Positions 42,039-51,420 of a DNA stretch of 57,720 nt are shown here, one piece after another. Where the stretch lies: assembly GCA_003139615.1 (NCBI GenBank), contig PLJH01000010.1, positions 45,106 to 102,825 of the forward strand. The letters are read 5' to 3'. Origin of the DNA: Alphaproteobacteria bacterium. GTDB lineage: Bacteria > Pseudomonadota > Alphaproteobacteria > Micropepsales > Micropepsaceae. Positions within the stretch are counted from its first letter, which is position 1. Every line of letters starts with the position of its first letter. The notes below the pieces were generated by a model that made no database searches, was not told the origin of the DNA, and saw nothing but the letters and a program-made list of their open reading frames with translations. Made by a program: the position numbers and the translations under genes.

Positions 42039-42372
42039 TCCCAACAATCCCCGTTCCACAACGAATCAAACACGATTATGGCACCCAACGTAAACATATG
42101 ATCGCCAGTCTCCCAGCCAAGTGTGGCGCGCCAACAACACTCGGTCAAGAATTTGCCGCCGGTAACGGCAGATTCGTCCAAAATGCGCCCGTCTTCCGTG
42201 AGATAGCACGGCTCAAACAGGGGCAACAATGGCTGTCGATCAAACCCTGGCGAGTGTAAACATGAATGGTTCGGTCATAATCCGGTCTGCCGGTTTTCTG
42301 AGCAGTCCGTCGAAATATTGATTCGAAGACCGTCGAGTTCGGTTCCGATCGCGTTGCAGCGCCAGGTCGTTC
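42039..42372. other. Non-coding gap upstream of mlaA
   Basis: 334 bp between the dioxygenase gene end and mlaA. It should contain the mlaA-hpnN promoter. A 64-codon minus-strand frame from 42229 overlaps the mlaA start; it is cysteine- and tryptophan-rich with no family likeness, and I do not consider it real. Confidence 0.4.
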
Positions 42373-43203
42373 CTAGTGCGGCCGCGCTTCGCCGATGCGG
42401 ATTGCGCGCTCGGGCCTGGCGCCCTTGACGCTCGTGCGCACCATCTCGCGGCGATATCCGTGATAGTCGTTCATCGCAAAGTGCTGTGTCGAGCGGTTGT
42501 CCCAAATTGCGAGCGTGCCTTTCGCCCAGCGCAACCGCCAGGTGAAGTTCTCGTTCACCGCGTGCCGATAGATATGCTGCAGCAGCCCTTGCGATTCCTG
42601 GTGCGTCCACCCCGCAATCCGCGCGGTGTACACGGAATTGAGGTAAAGCGCCGAGCGCCCGGTCTCGGGATGCGCGATCACCGCGGGATGAATTTGCTCG
42701 CGATAGGCATCCTTCGAAGGTTCGATCGGTGTCGACATCAAATGTTTGACCCCGTCGAGATAGCCGCCGGTGCCATAGGCCGAGCCAGCCGAATGCACCG
42801 CGCGCAATCCCAGCAGATTTTCCTGCAATCCGGCAGACAGCGTTTCGAACGCCATGTACTGGTTGGCCCAGATCGTATCGCCGCCGACGGGCGGCGCTTC
42901 CAGGCAATAGAGCAACGTGAAGCTTGGCGGCTCCGGCAGGTATGAAAGATCGGTGTGCCACGCATTGGCGAAATTGAGCTTGTCAGCCGGCTCTTTGAGG
43001 ATGCGGATGACATGGGGCCGATCAGGCAGCGGTTTCACGAAAGGCGTCACATCGCGACCGCCCAGCGCGTCGGTCAGCCGCTCGAGATCGTCGAGCGACA
43101 TGTTCTGATCGGGCAGCGCTACAACAAGATGATCGAGCAAGGCGCGGCGCAGCTTCGCGACATCCTCGGCCTGCAGCGGCTTGGACAAGTCGACCCCGGT
43201 CAC
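42373..43203 (-). CDS. TauD/TfdA-family Fe(II)/2-oxoglutarate dioxygenase, start uncertain
   Basis: A non-haem iron, 2-oxoglutarate-dependent oxygenase. The iron ligands are in AWHTDLSY (His83, Asp85, numbered from GTG 43203) and WDNRSTQHFAMND (distal His ~240), with the 2-oxoglutarate arginine in GYRREMVR (~251). VGGDTIWANQYMAFE and YLNSVYTARIAGW are typical. GTG 43203 is the first normal start in frame, but the family usually has about ten residues more. The codons upstream encode just such residues (KVAQAGGSAGAFVTGVDLSK), back to an ATA at 43242. An ATG at 43256 is one base out of frame across a run of four A. The true start is therefore unclear. Substrate unknown; taurine, sulfonate or chlorophenoxy acids are family examples. 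Confidence 0.82.
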   Translation of the reverse strand: MTGVDLSKPLQAEDVAKLRRALLDHLVVALPDQNMSLDDLERLTDALGGRDVTPFVKPLPDRPHVIRILKEPADKLNFANAWHTDLSYLPEPPSFTLLYCLEAPPVGGDTIWANQYMAFETLSAGLQENLLGLRAVHSAGSAYGTGGYLDGVKHLMSTPIEPSKDAYREQIHPAVIAHPETGRSALYLNSVYTARIAGWTHQESQGLLQHIYRHAVNENFTWRLRWAKGTLAIWDNRSTQHFAMNDYHGYRREMVRTSVKGARPERAIRIGEARPH

Positions 43204-43440
43204 GAAGGCGCCTGCCGATCCACCGGCCTGCGCGACCTTTATTTTCTCCCTGGCATGAACGGCGGCAGATATGACAGCCTCCCGGCGTTGGTATTGGGAA
43301 GCTTATTCGCAAGATTCGGCCTGGTCGAGCGGGTCGCGCGCTGCTCGCGTCCGCTTTTCAGCGTACCCTTCATTGAGTACCGTCCTCGATGAGGGGCACG
43401 ATTCCTTGCTCTGATTTCGAAGAATTCGATGGGGGAATTC

Positions 43441-44229
43441 ATGGCGGTCGAATCGGCCTCGGCAAGGTCCTTCAGTATTGGCAACGTGCTCTCGAACACC
43501 TTCGCGGTCATCGGCCATAATTTCGTAAATTTCGCGGTGATCGCGGCACTCGCCGCAATACCCGGATTGGCTTTTTCGTGGCTTACGACCGGTATGAATC
43601 CGTTCGGTCGGGCGCAATTTACGGCTCCAGCCGGGATTCCTCCCCTGACCTATGCGGTCATTCTGATGGCAGGAGGTCTGCTGGGATTCGTGTTCAGCTG
43701 CATCCTTCAGGCTGCACTTATCCATGGAACGGTTGCGGATTTGAACGGCCGACGCGCCTCTTTTGCCGACTGCCTCACAACAGGGTTGGGATCGTTTCTG
43801 CCGCTGACTGTGATTGCTATTCTGGTCGCTCTGGGAATAGGTGTCGGCTTAGTTCTTCTTGTCGTGCCCGGGCTCATCCTGGCCGTTGCCTGGTCGGTTG
43901 CGATTCCCGTCCGCGTTATCGAGCACAAGCCGATTTTCGAAGTCTTCGGCCGCAGTTGGCAGCTGACGAGCGGATATCGTTGGCCGATTTTCGCGCTATT
44001 CCTCATCGTCGGGATCGCTTCGCTCGCAATTCAGTTCGCGCTGATACCGTTGCGGGGAACCATGCCGTCGCCGGCCGCAGGGGGATCCATAATTTTTGTC
44101 GCGGCCGCGACGATCGTCAACATCCTTGTCTCGATGTTCAGCGCGACGATGGCCGGCGTCATGTATTATGAACTGCGCGCATCGAAAGAAGGTATCGGAC
44201 CGGAGGCTCTCGCGGCCGTGTTCGACTAA
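43441..44229 (+). CDS. Polytopic membrane protein, GPDPase-membrane-domain-like
   Basis: A 262-residue integral membrane protein with about six hydrophobic helices. Its organisation resembles the membrane domain attached to some glycerophosphodiester phosphodiesterases and to YciC-like proteins: an N-terminal SIGNVLSNTFAVIGHNFVNF, and a central GLVLLVVPGLILAVAWSVAIPVRVIEHKPIFEVFGRSWQLTSGY segment typical of that group. No catalytic domain is present. ATG 43441 is preceded by GGGGGA at about 5 bp. It converges with the RDD gene with an 11 bp gap. Such proteins often accompany RDD/SpoIIM/MoxR genes, but the function is unknown. Confidence 0.75.
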   Translation: MAVESASARSFSIGNVLSNTFAVIGHNFVNFAVIAALAAIPGLAFSWLTTGMNPFGRAQFTAPAGIPPLTYAVILMAGGLLGFVFSCILQAALIHGTVADLNGRRASFADCLTTGLGSFLPLTVIAILVALGIGVGLVLLVVPGLILAVAWSVAIPVRVIEHKPIFEVFGRSWQLTSGYRWPIFALFLIVGIASLAIQFALIPLRGTMPSPAAGGSIIFVAAATIVNILVSMFSATMAGVMYYELRASKEGIGPEALAAVFD

Positions 44230-44240
44230 ATTCCGCGCCC

Positions 44241-45143
44241 TTACGCCTTGTCGTATTTGTCTTTTCGGCGACGTCCGAACAGGAGCCTGGACTCGAGGCG
44301 TCCGCGCAGGCCCGCATAATACACGCTCAGAAACTCTTCATCGGTCGCGACGATGGCGGCAGCTCCGATCTTGGCGCGGATGCGCTGCGCCACCGTGGCC
44401 ATCGTGGAAGGCTCTTTCCTGCGCAAGACCTCTTCGAGAACGGACAATTCCTTGATCCCATAGGCGTCGAGTTGCTGCAGCGTGAACGCAAAGCCCGCGG
44501 ATTGCTCGCGCGCCACGAGGTCCGCGTCGAGGATGCGCTTCGGTGCACGCACCACCCAGGTACCGGCGACCAGATCGCCCACGCGCAACCTGTCGCGATT
44601 GAACAACGGGAAGAAGACGAACACCCCGCACCACACAATTCCCATGATCGCAATCCAGGAATCGATGCCTCCCCCTTGAACCGCTATGAAGCTCAACGGC
44701 AGGAACACCTCGAGTTCGCGCATGGCGTTGCGCGCGAAGATCGCGTCGGCCGTCAGCGGGCGCCCGCTGCGTGTCGCGACCCTCAATCCCAGAATGCGCT
44801 TTCCCGGCGTCGCCGCACGCGGTGTGAGTTCGAACGCCATGAAATAGAAATTGCGCAACGCAAATGCGCCCAGGAGCCAGATGATTCCGACAAATTCTCC
44901 AGTCCGCAGTCCGGCCAGAAGTGCCGCGCCCACGCTCAGGAGCGAGAACACGATCAACAGGACCGCGATAATCGCCACATCCAAAAGGAACGCCGCGGCC
45001 CTTTCCCCGGCGTCGGCCAGGGTCAATTGGAGGTCGATCCCCTCCGGAGTTACAAATTCGCGCACGCGCAGAGACGGATCGCGAGTGTCCGGCGGCCGCG
45101 CGGCCGTCGTGGGCGATGGCACGCGTCCGGCCGGAACGCTCAT
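44241..45143 (-). CDS. RDD family membrane protein
   Basis: A 300-residue protein with an RDD domain: RVREFVTPEGIDLQLTLADAGERAAAFLLD (the conserved Arg-Asp equivalents at ~27-57), membrane helices at ~55-110, FELTPRAATPGKRILGLRVATRSGRPL (~116-142), and FPLFNRDRLRVGDLVAGTWVV. A C-terminal cytoplasmic tail of ~90 residues is charged and ends RRRKDKYDKA. ATG 45143 overlaps the SpoIIM-like gene stop (ATGA). It is the last gene of the DUF4129-DUF4350-MoxR-DUF58-SpoIIM-RDD operon. RDD proteins are proposed ion or small-molecule transporters; no specific role can be given here. Confidence 0.88.
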   Translation of the reverse strand: MSVPAGRVPSPTTAARPPDTRDPSLRVREFVTPEGIDLQLTLADAGERAAAFLLDVAIIAVLLIVFSLLSVGAALLAGLRTGEFVGIIWLLGAFALRNFYFMAFELTPRAATPGKRILGLRVATRSGRPLTADAIFARNAMRELEVFLPLSFIAVQGGGIDSWIAIMGIVWCGVFVFFPLFNRDRLRVGDLVAGTWVVRAPKRILDADLVAREQSAGFAFTLQQLDAYGIKELSVLEEVLRRKEPSTMATVAQRIRAKIGAAAIVATDEEFLSVYYAGLRGRLESRLLFGRRRKDKYDKA

Positions 45144-46135
45144 GGCGAATCCCGCCGCGGCAGATAGAAATAACTGAGCCAGACAAACGCCGACGCCGCG
45201 GCGATGCCGTAGCGCACGAAAGTGTCCGTGATCAGCTGCCGCGCGACCCCCTCCAGCAATCCCGCGCAGCCAAGCATCACGACGACTCCCGCCATGACGA
45301 TCGCGGCCTTGCGCCCGGCTTCCGCGAGTGCGTCCAGCCGGGATCGCTCTCCCGGAAATGCCAACGTCCAGCCGATGCGGAAGCCGGCCGCACCCGCCAA
45401 GGTGATCGCGAACAATTCCGTCACACCGTGGATCAGCACCCAGCCGCCGAATTCGAAACCCAGTCCGCGCTGGGCGAAAAGGGACAGGAAAGCTCCCAGC
45501 ATCAGGCCGTTGTACGTCATCAGGAAGGCGGTCGGCAGACAGCAGGCAAACCCAAGCGCAAAAGCGAGAAGCGATATCTGCGCATTGTGCGTGAACAAAA
45601 ACGTCGAGAAGAACGCGAGGCCGTCGCCGCCATGCGATCCGAACAACGTGTCGCGCAATTCCTGGGTGGATGCGGCAGGTCCCCGGCCGCCGGCCAGATC
45701 CATCGGAACGAAGGAATAAAACCAGTCGGGTGATTCGCGCGTCAGGATAAACGCCACAATCGTGCCGACGATCATGAAAGCTGCCGAGACAAGCGTCTCG
45801 CGCCACAACTCCCGCACCGCAGCCGGCCATGCGCCTGCAAAAAATGCCGCGATGCGCCCGGCCAGCGTCGTGCGCGTGCCGTAGACGCAGAAATAGCCGC
45901 GCGTGCACAGGCTCTCGAGATACGCGATCAGGCTTTGGTCCAGCGAAATTGCCCGAGCCACGGACAGCGACGACAGCGCGCTGCGATAGAGCACGGGGAT
46001 CGCGGTCACTTCGTCGTCGGACATCCGTCCTGCGCCGCCGCGCTCCATGCGCGCAAGCAACGCGTCCAAGCGCCGCCAATCGGCTTCGCGTTCGGCCCGA
46101 AAGCGATGACTCTTGAGGGTCAGCGGCACCGTCAT
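45140..46135 (-). CDS. SpoIIM-like (stage II sporulation protein M family) membrane protein
   Basis: A 331-residue membrane protein of the SpoIIM family. A soluble helical N-terminal part (residues 1-100, RAEREADWRRLDALLARME) is followed by about six membrane helices, with the family signature FALGFACCLPTAFLMTYNGLMLGAFLSLF and FGGWVLIHGVTELFAITLAGAAGFRIG (~195-260). In non-sporulating Gram-negatives this protein is a regular part of MoxR operons rather than a sporulation factor. It overlaps the RDD gene and lies 4 bp after the DUF58 gene, showing co-transcription. Confidence 0.88.
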   Translation of the reverse strand: MTVPLTLKSHRFRAEREADWRRLDALLARMERGGAGRMSDDEVTAIPVLYRSALSSLSVARAISLDQSLIAYLESLCTRGYFCVYGTRTTLAGRIAAFFAGAWPAAVRELWRETLVSAAFMIVGTIVAFILTRESPDWFYSFVPMDLAGGRGPAASTQELRDTLFGSHGGDGLAFFSTFLFTHNAQISLLAFALGFACCLPTAFLMTYNGLMLGAFLSLFAQRGLGFEFGGWVLIHGVTELFAITLAGAAGFRIGWTLAFPGERSRLDALAEAGRKAAIVMAGVVVMLGCAGLLEGVARQLITDTFVRYGIAAASAFVWLSYFYLPRRDSP

Positions 46136-46139
46136 ATCA

Positions 46140-47450
46140 TCAGACCCGATGGCGGTTCTTGACCGCGAGATAGGCGCCCACGAGACCGGACCCGATCTGT
46201 TCGACGGTCACGTCGACGATATCGACGCCCAGCCTCTGCAACCGATTCACGACCACATCTTTTTCCCGCAGGAGCGAGTCTGCAATCACGGCGCGGGTCA
46301 CGTCCTCCGGCGATCCCGGCTCTTTGGAAATCATCGATTCGAGCTCTTCGTCGCGGAACACGACGAACAGCACAAGATGCCGGCGCAGCAGGCGCGCGAC
46401 GTTTTCCAGCATCAATTCGGCGCTCGTGGTGTCGGAGAAGTCCGTGAAAATAACGACGATGGAGCGATGCTCGAGCTCGCCCGCGAGCTGCGTAAGCCCC
46501 AGCGTGAAATTCGTTTCGGCGGTGGAGTAGTCGAGGCTCGCGGCCAGCCGCTGCAGCTGCCCGAACGATGCCGAGCCCGCCAGCGTTCCGCTCGAGAGCT
46601 TCGGCTTCTCGTCGAATGCGAATAGCCCGACCCGGTCGCCCAGCTTGAGCCCGACAAATGCAAGCAGAAGAGCTGCTTGCAGCGCACGATCGAGCCGCGG
46701 TTGTCCAAGCAGCGGCTCGCTCATCAGCCTGCCCGTATCGAGCGCGATCAGGATATGCTGGTTCTGTTCGGCCTGGTATTCCTTGGCAAGCAGCGCGCCG
46801 TGCCGCGCAGACTGTTTCCAATCGATCGACCGGCGATCCATTCCCGGCTGGAATTCCGTCAACGCGTGGAATTCCGCGCCGGCTCCGGCGTTCAGCTGCA
46901 CATGAAGGCCGAGCGAACCGCGTTCGAACAGGCGCAGCGCCTCCTCCTTGACCGCGTTCACATTGGTCACGACCGGCACGGCCATCGACAGCGCTTCGCT
47001 GCGCTGCTTCCAGATCAAACCCAGCGGGCCCTGCCAGCGCAGCCACAGCGTATCCAGCATCGCCTGGCCACGACGGATCGGAGCGAGATCGAACTGCGCG
47101 ACCGTTGTCCGGTCCGTCACTTTCAGCATCTGCCGCGCGGGCGAAGGCTGCAGCCGCGCGTTGGTATCGAGGATGACTTCCACATCCCGCGGCGCAACGC
47201 GACCCGCGAATTGCACGGCAAAGGACACATGAGACATGCGCCCCATCATGGCCATCTCGGGAACCGAGGACTCGATCCGCAATGCGTGACGGCTGCTTGC
47301 CAGCAGCGAATCCGCAAGTCCCAGGCCAACGGCCAGGAATATCCACGCGACACCCCAGAGCCACCATCCCGGCGCCATAACGCCCAATGCCAGCGCAAGC
47401 GGGATTCCCAGCGCGGTAAAGACAATGGCGGTTCGAGTGGGATAGATCAT
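46140..47450 (-). CDS. DUF58 domain protein (MoxR-associated, vWA-like)
   Basis: A 436-residue protein with two N-terminal membrane helices (VFTALGIPLALALGVMAPGW and the next, residues ~8-50) and a C-terminal vWA-like DUF58 domain. The core motif FQPGMDRRSIDWKQSARHGALLAKEYQ (~205-232) is diagnostic. IALDTGRLM carries the MIDAS-type Asp, and VIFTDFSDTTSAE (~345) matches the later vWA strand. ATG 47450 starts at the first membrane helix; the open frame extends into the moxR shadow. DUF58 proteins are thought to be the partners of MoxR ATPases, encoded 16 bp upstream. Confidence 0.9.
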   Translation of the reverse strand: MIYPTRTAIVFTALGIPLALALGVMAPGWWLWGVAWIFLAVGLGLADSLLASSRHALRIESSVPEMAMMGRMSHVSFAVQFAGRVAPRDVEVILDTNARLQPSPARQMLKVTDRTTVAQFDLAPIRRGQAMLDTLWLRWQGPLGLIWKQRSEALSMAVPVVTNVNAVKEEALRLFERGSLGLHVQLNAGAGAEFHALTEFQPGMDRRSIDWKQSARHGALLAKEYQAEQNQHILIALDTGRLMSEPLLGQPRLDRALQAALLLAFVGLKLGDRVGLFAFDEKPKLSSGTLAGSASFGQLQRLAASLDYSTAETNFTLGLTQLAGELEHRSIVVIFTDFSDTTSAELMLENVARLLRRHLVLFVVFRDEELESMISKEPGSPEDVTRAVIADSLLREKDVVVNRLQRLGVDIVDVTVEQIGSGLVGAYLAVKNRHRV

Positions 47451-47466
47451 GAGCTCGCGACCGTCC

Positions 47467-48423
47467 CTAACGCGGAACCGGTGTCGCCTCGACGAGCGCC
47501 GACAACACTTCGTCGACACGACGGCCATCGATTTCCGCCGCCGGAGAAAGCAGCACGCGATGGCGCAGCGCCGGCAAGGCCAGCGCCTTGACGTCGTCCG
47601 GAATGACATAGTCGCGTCCGTCCAGCGCCGCGCGCGCCCGCGACGCAATCGCCAACATTGCGGCGCTGCGTGGCGATGCACCGTTCGAAATATCGGGCGT
47701 GGTTCGGGTGGCCCGCACAAGCGCCACGACATAGGCGGCAATAGGTTCGGCGAGGCGCGCCTGCGACACGGCTTCGATGGCGGCAGTGACCGTCTCGCGC
47801 TCCACGACCGCAGACACGCCCAGCATGGCGGGCGTGGCCATGCCCGTGCGTGTGCCGTGATTGGTCACGATCGCCAGTTCCTCCGCCTCCGTCGGGTATT
47901 GCAGCACATGCTTGAAGAGGAACCGGTCGAGCTGCGCCTCGGGCAGCGGATACGTGCCCTGCTGCTCGATCGGATTCTGGGTTGCGATGACGGTGAAACG
48001 GTCGCTCATGCGATGGCTCTTCCCATCGAGCGTGACGGTGCGTTCCTGCATCGCCTCCAGGAGGGCGGCCTGCGTCTTCGGCGGCGTCCGGTTGATCTCG
48101 TCGGCGAGCAGCACCTCGCAGAAGATCGGGCCTTTGCTCACCGTGAACGTGCTGGTCTGGAAGTTGAACAGATTGGTTCCGATGATGTCGCCGGGCATCA
48201 GGTCCGGCGTGAACTGGATGCGGCCGAATTCGAGACCAAGGCTCGACGCGAAACATTGCGCCAGCAGGGTCTTGGCCGTCCCCGGCGGCCCTTCCAGGAG
48301 GATGTGGCCTCCGGAAAAGAGCGCGATGAGCAACAGGTCGAGCGTATCGCCCTGCCCCACGATCGCCTTGGCGACCTCGGCGCGTATGCGATCCGCAAGC
48401 GGCTTCACGTCACTAACGTCCAT
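47467..48423 (-). CDS. MoxR family AAA+ ATPase
   Basis: A 318-residue AAA+ chaperone-like ATPase of the MoxR group, believed to remodel or activate vWA-domain partners, here the DUF58 protein. Walker A is GPPGTAKT at residues 45-52, Walker [22 protein letters not shown] (~107-127), sensor 1 [27 protein letters not shown] (~143-170), and the C-terminal lid carries [18 protein letters not shown]. Its start overlaps the end of the DUF4350 gene by 11 bp. The upstream and downstream genes form the standard MoxR operon, often linked to envelope stress or maturation of membrane or metalloenzyme complexes. Confidence 0.95.
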   Translation of the reverse strand: MDVSDVKPLADRIRAEVAKAIVGQGDTLDLLLIALFSGGHILLEGPPGTAKTLLAQCFASSLGLEFGRIQFTPDLMPGDIIGTNLFNFQTSTFTVSKGPIFCEVLLADEINRTPPKTQAALLEAMQERTVTLDGKSHRMSDRFTVIATQNPIEQQGTYPLPEAQLDRFLFKHVLQYPTEAEELAIVTNHGTRTGMATPAMLGVSAVVERETVTAAIEAVSQARLAEPIAAYVVALVRATRTTPDISNGASPRSAAMLAIASRARAALDGRDYVIPDDVKALALPALRHRVLLSPAAEIDGRRVDEVLSALVEATPVPR

Positions 48424-49642
48424 GTATCAACCCTCGTCTCCAGCGATAAAGTTTCGCCGCAATCCCCATCATGTCCGTGCGGGTTTCGGCGCGCGCGGCT
48501 TCGTCACACAATTCCTGCAGAACCGGCGCACTGCCGCCGGCCCTGGTCAATCTGTCGAGAAGCGCATTCAATTCGTCGCCGCTCAGATCCTTGGGTGCGC
48601 CCACGGCGCGAGCGACCATGTTGCGGGTGGTATAGGCATATCTGAGCGTCATGCGCGGCTCGCGGCCCAGCATTTTGATCAATTGGGCCGCGTTGTCGAC
48701 AAGCGCCTGCTTGCCGGCCGCGAAAGCGGGCGCTGCGCGCAGCGGCGCTCCAAAGCGCGCGATGGCGTGGAACGCCATCAGCACCGCCGCCACGACCGCG
48801 CACAGGGTTGCCCCGAGGAATGGCGGCGCGAAGGCCTGGCGCAGAAGGCTCGGCGAGCGTCCAAATCCATTGAGCGTAACGTCGAAGCGGACCGCAGAAT
48901 CGCCGGCGCGCAAACCCTGCAGTATCCCAATAGCGGCGCGCGCCGTCGCAAGATCGAATAGTCCGTGCGTGTTCATCAGATCCGGATCGGCGAGCACATA
49001 AGTGCGTGTTCCGCGAAGCCGGGCGAGCACGGCGTTGCCGTGCGCGTCGACGACGAGCGGCAGCCAATCCTTGCCGGAGATGGTCTGGAGCGAATCGACG
49101 GCGGCGATGCGCGGGGGAATGTCGAAATTCGATGCTGCTTGCGTCTTGTGCAGTGCGACCGGCGCCGTGCCTTCGCCTTGAGACAATTTTGTCGCCGAGG
49201 AAAGACTCTTCAATGTCGAATTGACGATCAGTCCGGTGTTGAGGGGCTCGATCTTGCGAACCCATGCGCGCGCGAACGGATCGCGCTCCACCACCCATTT
49301 GGGAAGGACGATCAGCCTTGGACCTGCGGGCGCGATTGCCGCGACATCGTCGGGATCTGCGAATGCAACCGGGGTCAGCACCATCAGGCTGCCGCCATTC
49401 CGGTCCCGAGACAGAAAGCCGCGATCGACAACGACGGGGACACCATCGCTCCCCAGCAGGCGAACGATACCCGCGAATCCGATCGCCGAAGTCGACAACG
49501 CATGGGCGCCGCCGTCCGATGACGAGCGCAACTCGGGCGCATAGGCCGAGAGAACGAGGAATGACAACAGCGAAAATGCGCTGACGAGGACGAGTGAAAT
49601 CGCGACCGCAGGACTGAGCCAAACAGGTGCGCGGGGCGTCAT
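48413..49642 (-). CDS. DUF4350 domain membrane protein
   Basis: A 409-residue protein found in MoxR operons. An N-terminal membrane helix ([25 protein letters not shown], ~12-36) precedes a DUF4350-type domain ([26 protein letters not shown], then [12 protein letters not shown]). A second helix near ~280-300 ([19 protein letters not shown]) follows, and then a soluble C-terminal region of ~110 residues with [18 protein letters not shown]. The domain is usually read as a glutamine-amidotransferase-like non-enzymatic fold. ATG 49642 overlaps the DUF4129 stop (ATGA). Confidence 0.82.
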   Translation of the reverse strand: MTPRAPVWLSPAVAISLVLVSAFSLLSFLVLSAYAPELRSSSDGGAHALSTSAIGFAGIVRLLGSDGVPVVVDRGFLSRDRNGGSLMVLTPVAFADPDDVAAIAPAGPRLIVLPKWVVERDPFARAWVRKIEPLNTGLIVNSTLKSLSSATKLSQGEGTAPVALHKTQAASNFDIPPRIAAVDSLQTISGKDWLPLVVDAHGNAVLARLRGTRTYVLADPDLMNTHGLFDLATARAAIGILQGLRAGDSAVRFDVTLNGFGRSPSLLRQAFAPPFLGATLCAVVAAVLMAFHAIARFGAPLRAAPAFAAGKQALVDNAAQLIKMLGREPRMTLRYAYTTRNMVARAVGAPKDLSGDELNALLDRLTRAGGSAPVLQELCDEAARAETRTDMMGIAAKLYRWRRGLIHGR

Positions 49643-50298
49643 GGTTTCATACCCAAAGCCCACGCATCGGGAAATGCAAACCGCTCATATTCCGAGCGGC
49701 ACGCGGCAAAATCCTTGGCATCGACGGGACGGCCGCCGAACAATCCACTCTCGCAGACACGCACGATATTGGCGAACGCGCTGCGCGTGGAACCCGGCAA
49801 TGCGCCGAGAAGCGAAATCTCGCGGCTGGTGAGCGACGGCGTGACGACAGCAGGTCGGTGCTTGTCGATATCCTGGATGCTTCGCAACAGGAGCAGATGC
49901 ACCGCTTTTTCGAAGGCGCCGGATGCCGCCAAGGAATCGGCGTCGGAGAGAAGCAGCAGCGCCTGCTCCGCCGTCGGTCGCCATTGGCCGGGCCGTTCGG
50001 GCGGGCGCTTTCGCACTTCGGAGCGCGGCCAGCGCCGGTACCACAATTCGCGACCGATAAAATAAACGAGCATCGCGACGAGCCCGGCGATGACCACCCA
50101 GAAGAGAACCTTCAGCACCGGCTCGCCGGCCGCGAGAAATTTCAGCAGCGCCACCAGCCAGGCCGGCGGCTTTTCCGGCTGAAACGTCCCGAAATCGAAT
50201 TGCAGGTCGGTAGCCTTGATCAATTGCGCATGCGCCTGCGCCAGGGCATCCGGCGCAGAATTCGATAAGGAGCTTTTGGCAGCAGAAATGGCGGGCAC
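49639..50298 (-). CDS. DUF4129 domain protein, first gene of the MoxR operon
   Basis: A 219-residue protein with one membrane helix (VLKVLFWVVIAGLVAMLVYFIG, ~62-83). A short domain follows with ALLLLSDADSLAASGAFEKAVHLLLLRSI (~115-143), then PSLTSREISLLGALPGS, matching the DUF4129 pattern seen beside DUF4350 and MoxR genes. No signal peptide is visible; the N-terminal ~60 residues are probably periplasmic or disordered. ATG 50298 is the first in frame and there is no close ribosome site, so the exact start is uncertain. The ~210 bp gap upstream should hold the operon promoter, divergent from the hydrolase gene. Confidence 0.8.
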   Translation of the reverse strand: MPAISAAKSSLSNSAPDALAQAHAQLIKATDLQFDFGTFQPEKPPAWLVALLKFLAAGEPVLKVLFWVVIAGLVAMLVYFIGRELWYRRWPRSEVRKRPPERPGQWRPTAEQALLLLSDADSLAASGAFEKAVHLLLLRSIQDIDKHRPAVVTPSLTSREISLLGALPGSTRSAFANIVRVCESGLFGGRPVDAKDFAACRSEYERFAFPDAWALGMKP

Positions 50299-50507
50299 TG
50301 GGTTCGCGAGTTGGACTCTATCGACACGCTAAAGCCGACTCTAGACCGAAACCGCCCAAATGAAAGCGACAACAATCGCGAATATTTCCGGCACGAGCAT
50401 TGCCCGTTGATCAGGGAGGATATTCGGCGGCGAAGTTCCCGCGACAGTGATGGGCTTGCGGCCCGCTCCCTCATCGCGGATCATGCCCGTATCTAACGGG
50501 ACTACGG

Positions 50508-51296
50508 ATGGGTCCGAGCCTGCACTATGTCAGCTTTCCGTCGCTGCATGACGCGCCGTTGGCGATCGCGGCGCGGCTGCGCCTGCCGCGCACAGCGTCG
50601 CACAAGCATCCCGCCATCCTCATCCTGCACGGTTCGGCCGGGCCTTCATTGCGCGAAGGCGGCTATGCGGACGTGCTGAACGAGGCCGGGTTCGTCACGC
50701 TGGAGCCCGATCAATGGGCCGCGCGCGGCTTGCGCGGCGGCGCGGAAGGCAGGCCAAAGACGGTTGTCGAAACTCTGCCCGATCTGTATGGCGCGCACGC
50801 CTTCCTTGCGGCGCACCCTGCTGTCGATGCGAGGCGCATCGGCGTGATCGGATTTTCGTTCGGCGGCGTCGCCGCGATGCTGGCCGCAACGCGTGCGCAG
50901 AACGAGAAATTCCTGACCGAAGGCAGCTTTGCTGCACTGATGCCCGTCTATCCCGTCTGCTGGACTTACAATCGCGTGCCGGGTTTCGAATTCCGCGACT
51001 TGGTCGACGCGCCGATCCATCTCGTGACGGGTGCGCTCGACCAATATGACAACGATCCGGAAGCCGGGCCGAAACTTGTGGCCGGCCTTCCGGCACAGGA
51101 TCGTGGGCGGGTTCGCACGACCGTCATCCCCCAGGCGCATCACGGCTTCGACATGCCCGGCGCCGACATGGAAGTGCAGGATCCGTTCGGCAATCAGGGC
51201 AAAGGCGGCCCACTGACGATGCGTTACAACGCGGACGCCACCGCACAATCCCACCGCCTCGCCGTCGAGTTTTTCACCCGGGCGCTCGCGCGCTGA
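50508..51296 (+). CDS. Dienelactone-hydrolase-like alpha/beta hydrolase
   Basis: A 262-residue alpha/beta hydrolase. The HGSAGPSLREGGYADVLNEAGF segment (~44-66) forms the oxyanion region and first helix. The nucleophile elbow is VIGFSFGGVAAML (~117-129), with Ser where classical dienelactone hydrolases have Cys. VTGALDQYDND (~177) gives the Asp, and IPQAHHGFDMPG (~206) the His. No signal peptide, so it is cytoplasmic. ATG 50508 has little of a ribosome site upstream. It is preceded by the MoxR operon on the other strand and followed by a GNAT gene. The substrate is not known. Confidence 0.85.
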   Translation: MGPSLHYVSFPSLHDAPLAIAARLRLPRTASHKHPAILILHGSAGPSLREGGYADVLNEAGFVTLEPDQWAARGLRGGAEGRPKTVVETLPDLYGAHAFLAAHPAVDARRIGVIGFSFGGVAAMLAATRAQNEKFLTEGSFAALMPVYPVCWTYNRVPGFEFRDLVDAPIHLVTGALDQYDNDPEAGPKLVAGLPAQDRGRVRTTVIPQAHHGFDMPGADMEVQDPFGNQGKGGPLTMRYNADATAQSHRLAVEFFTRALAR

Positions 51297-51420
51297 CCTC
51301 GTTTACCGCTCATTCACTTCGATTTGCCAAGGTATGCCGCCGCTTTTCGGGGAGCCGACCGGCATTCTAAGCCGGCGCATCGGAAGGTCGGAGGTCTGCA
51401 GTCATTGGAGTCCGTTTTTC

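Noticed and set aside
42035..42229. 64-codon minus-strand ORF overlapping the mlaA start
   Set aside because: It overlaps the mlaA signal peptide, has no ribosome site and no family resemblance.
45140..46135. SpoIIM as evidence of sporulation
   Set aside because: This family is a standard member of MoxR operons in Gram-negative bacteria; no sporulation genes are present.
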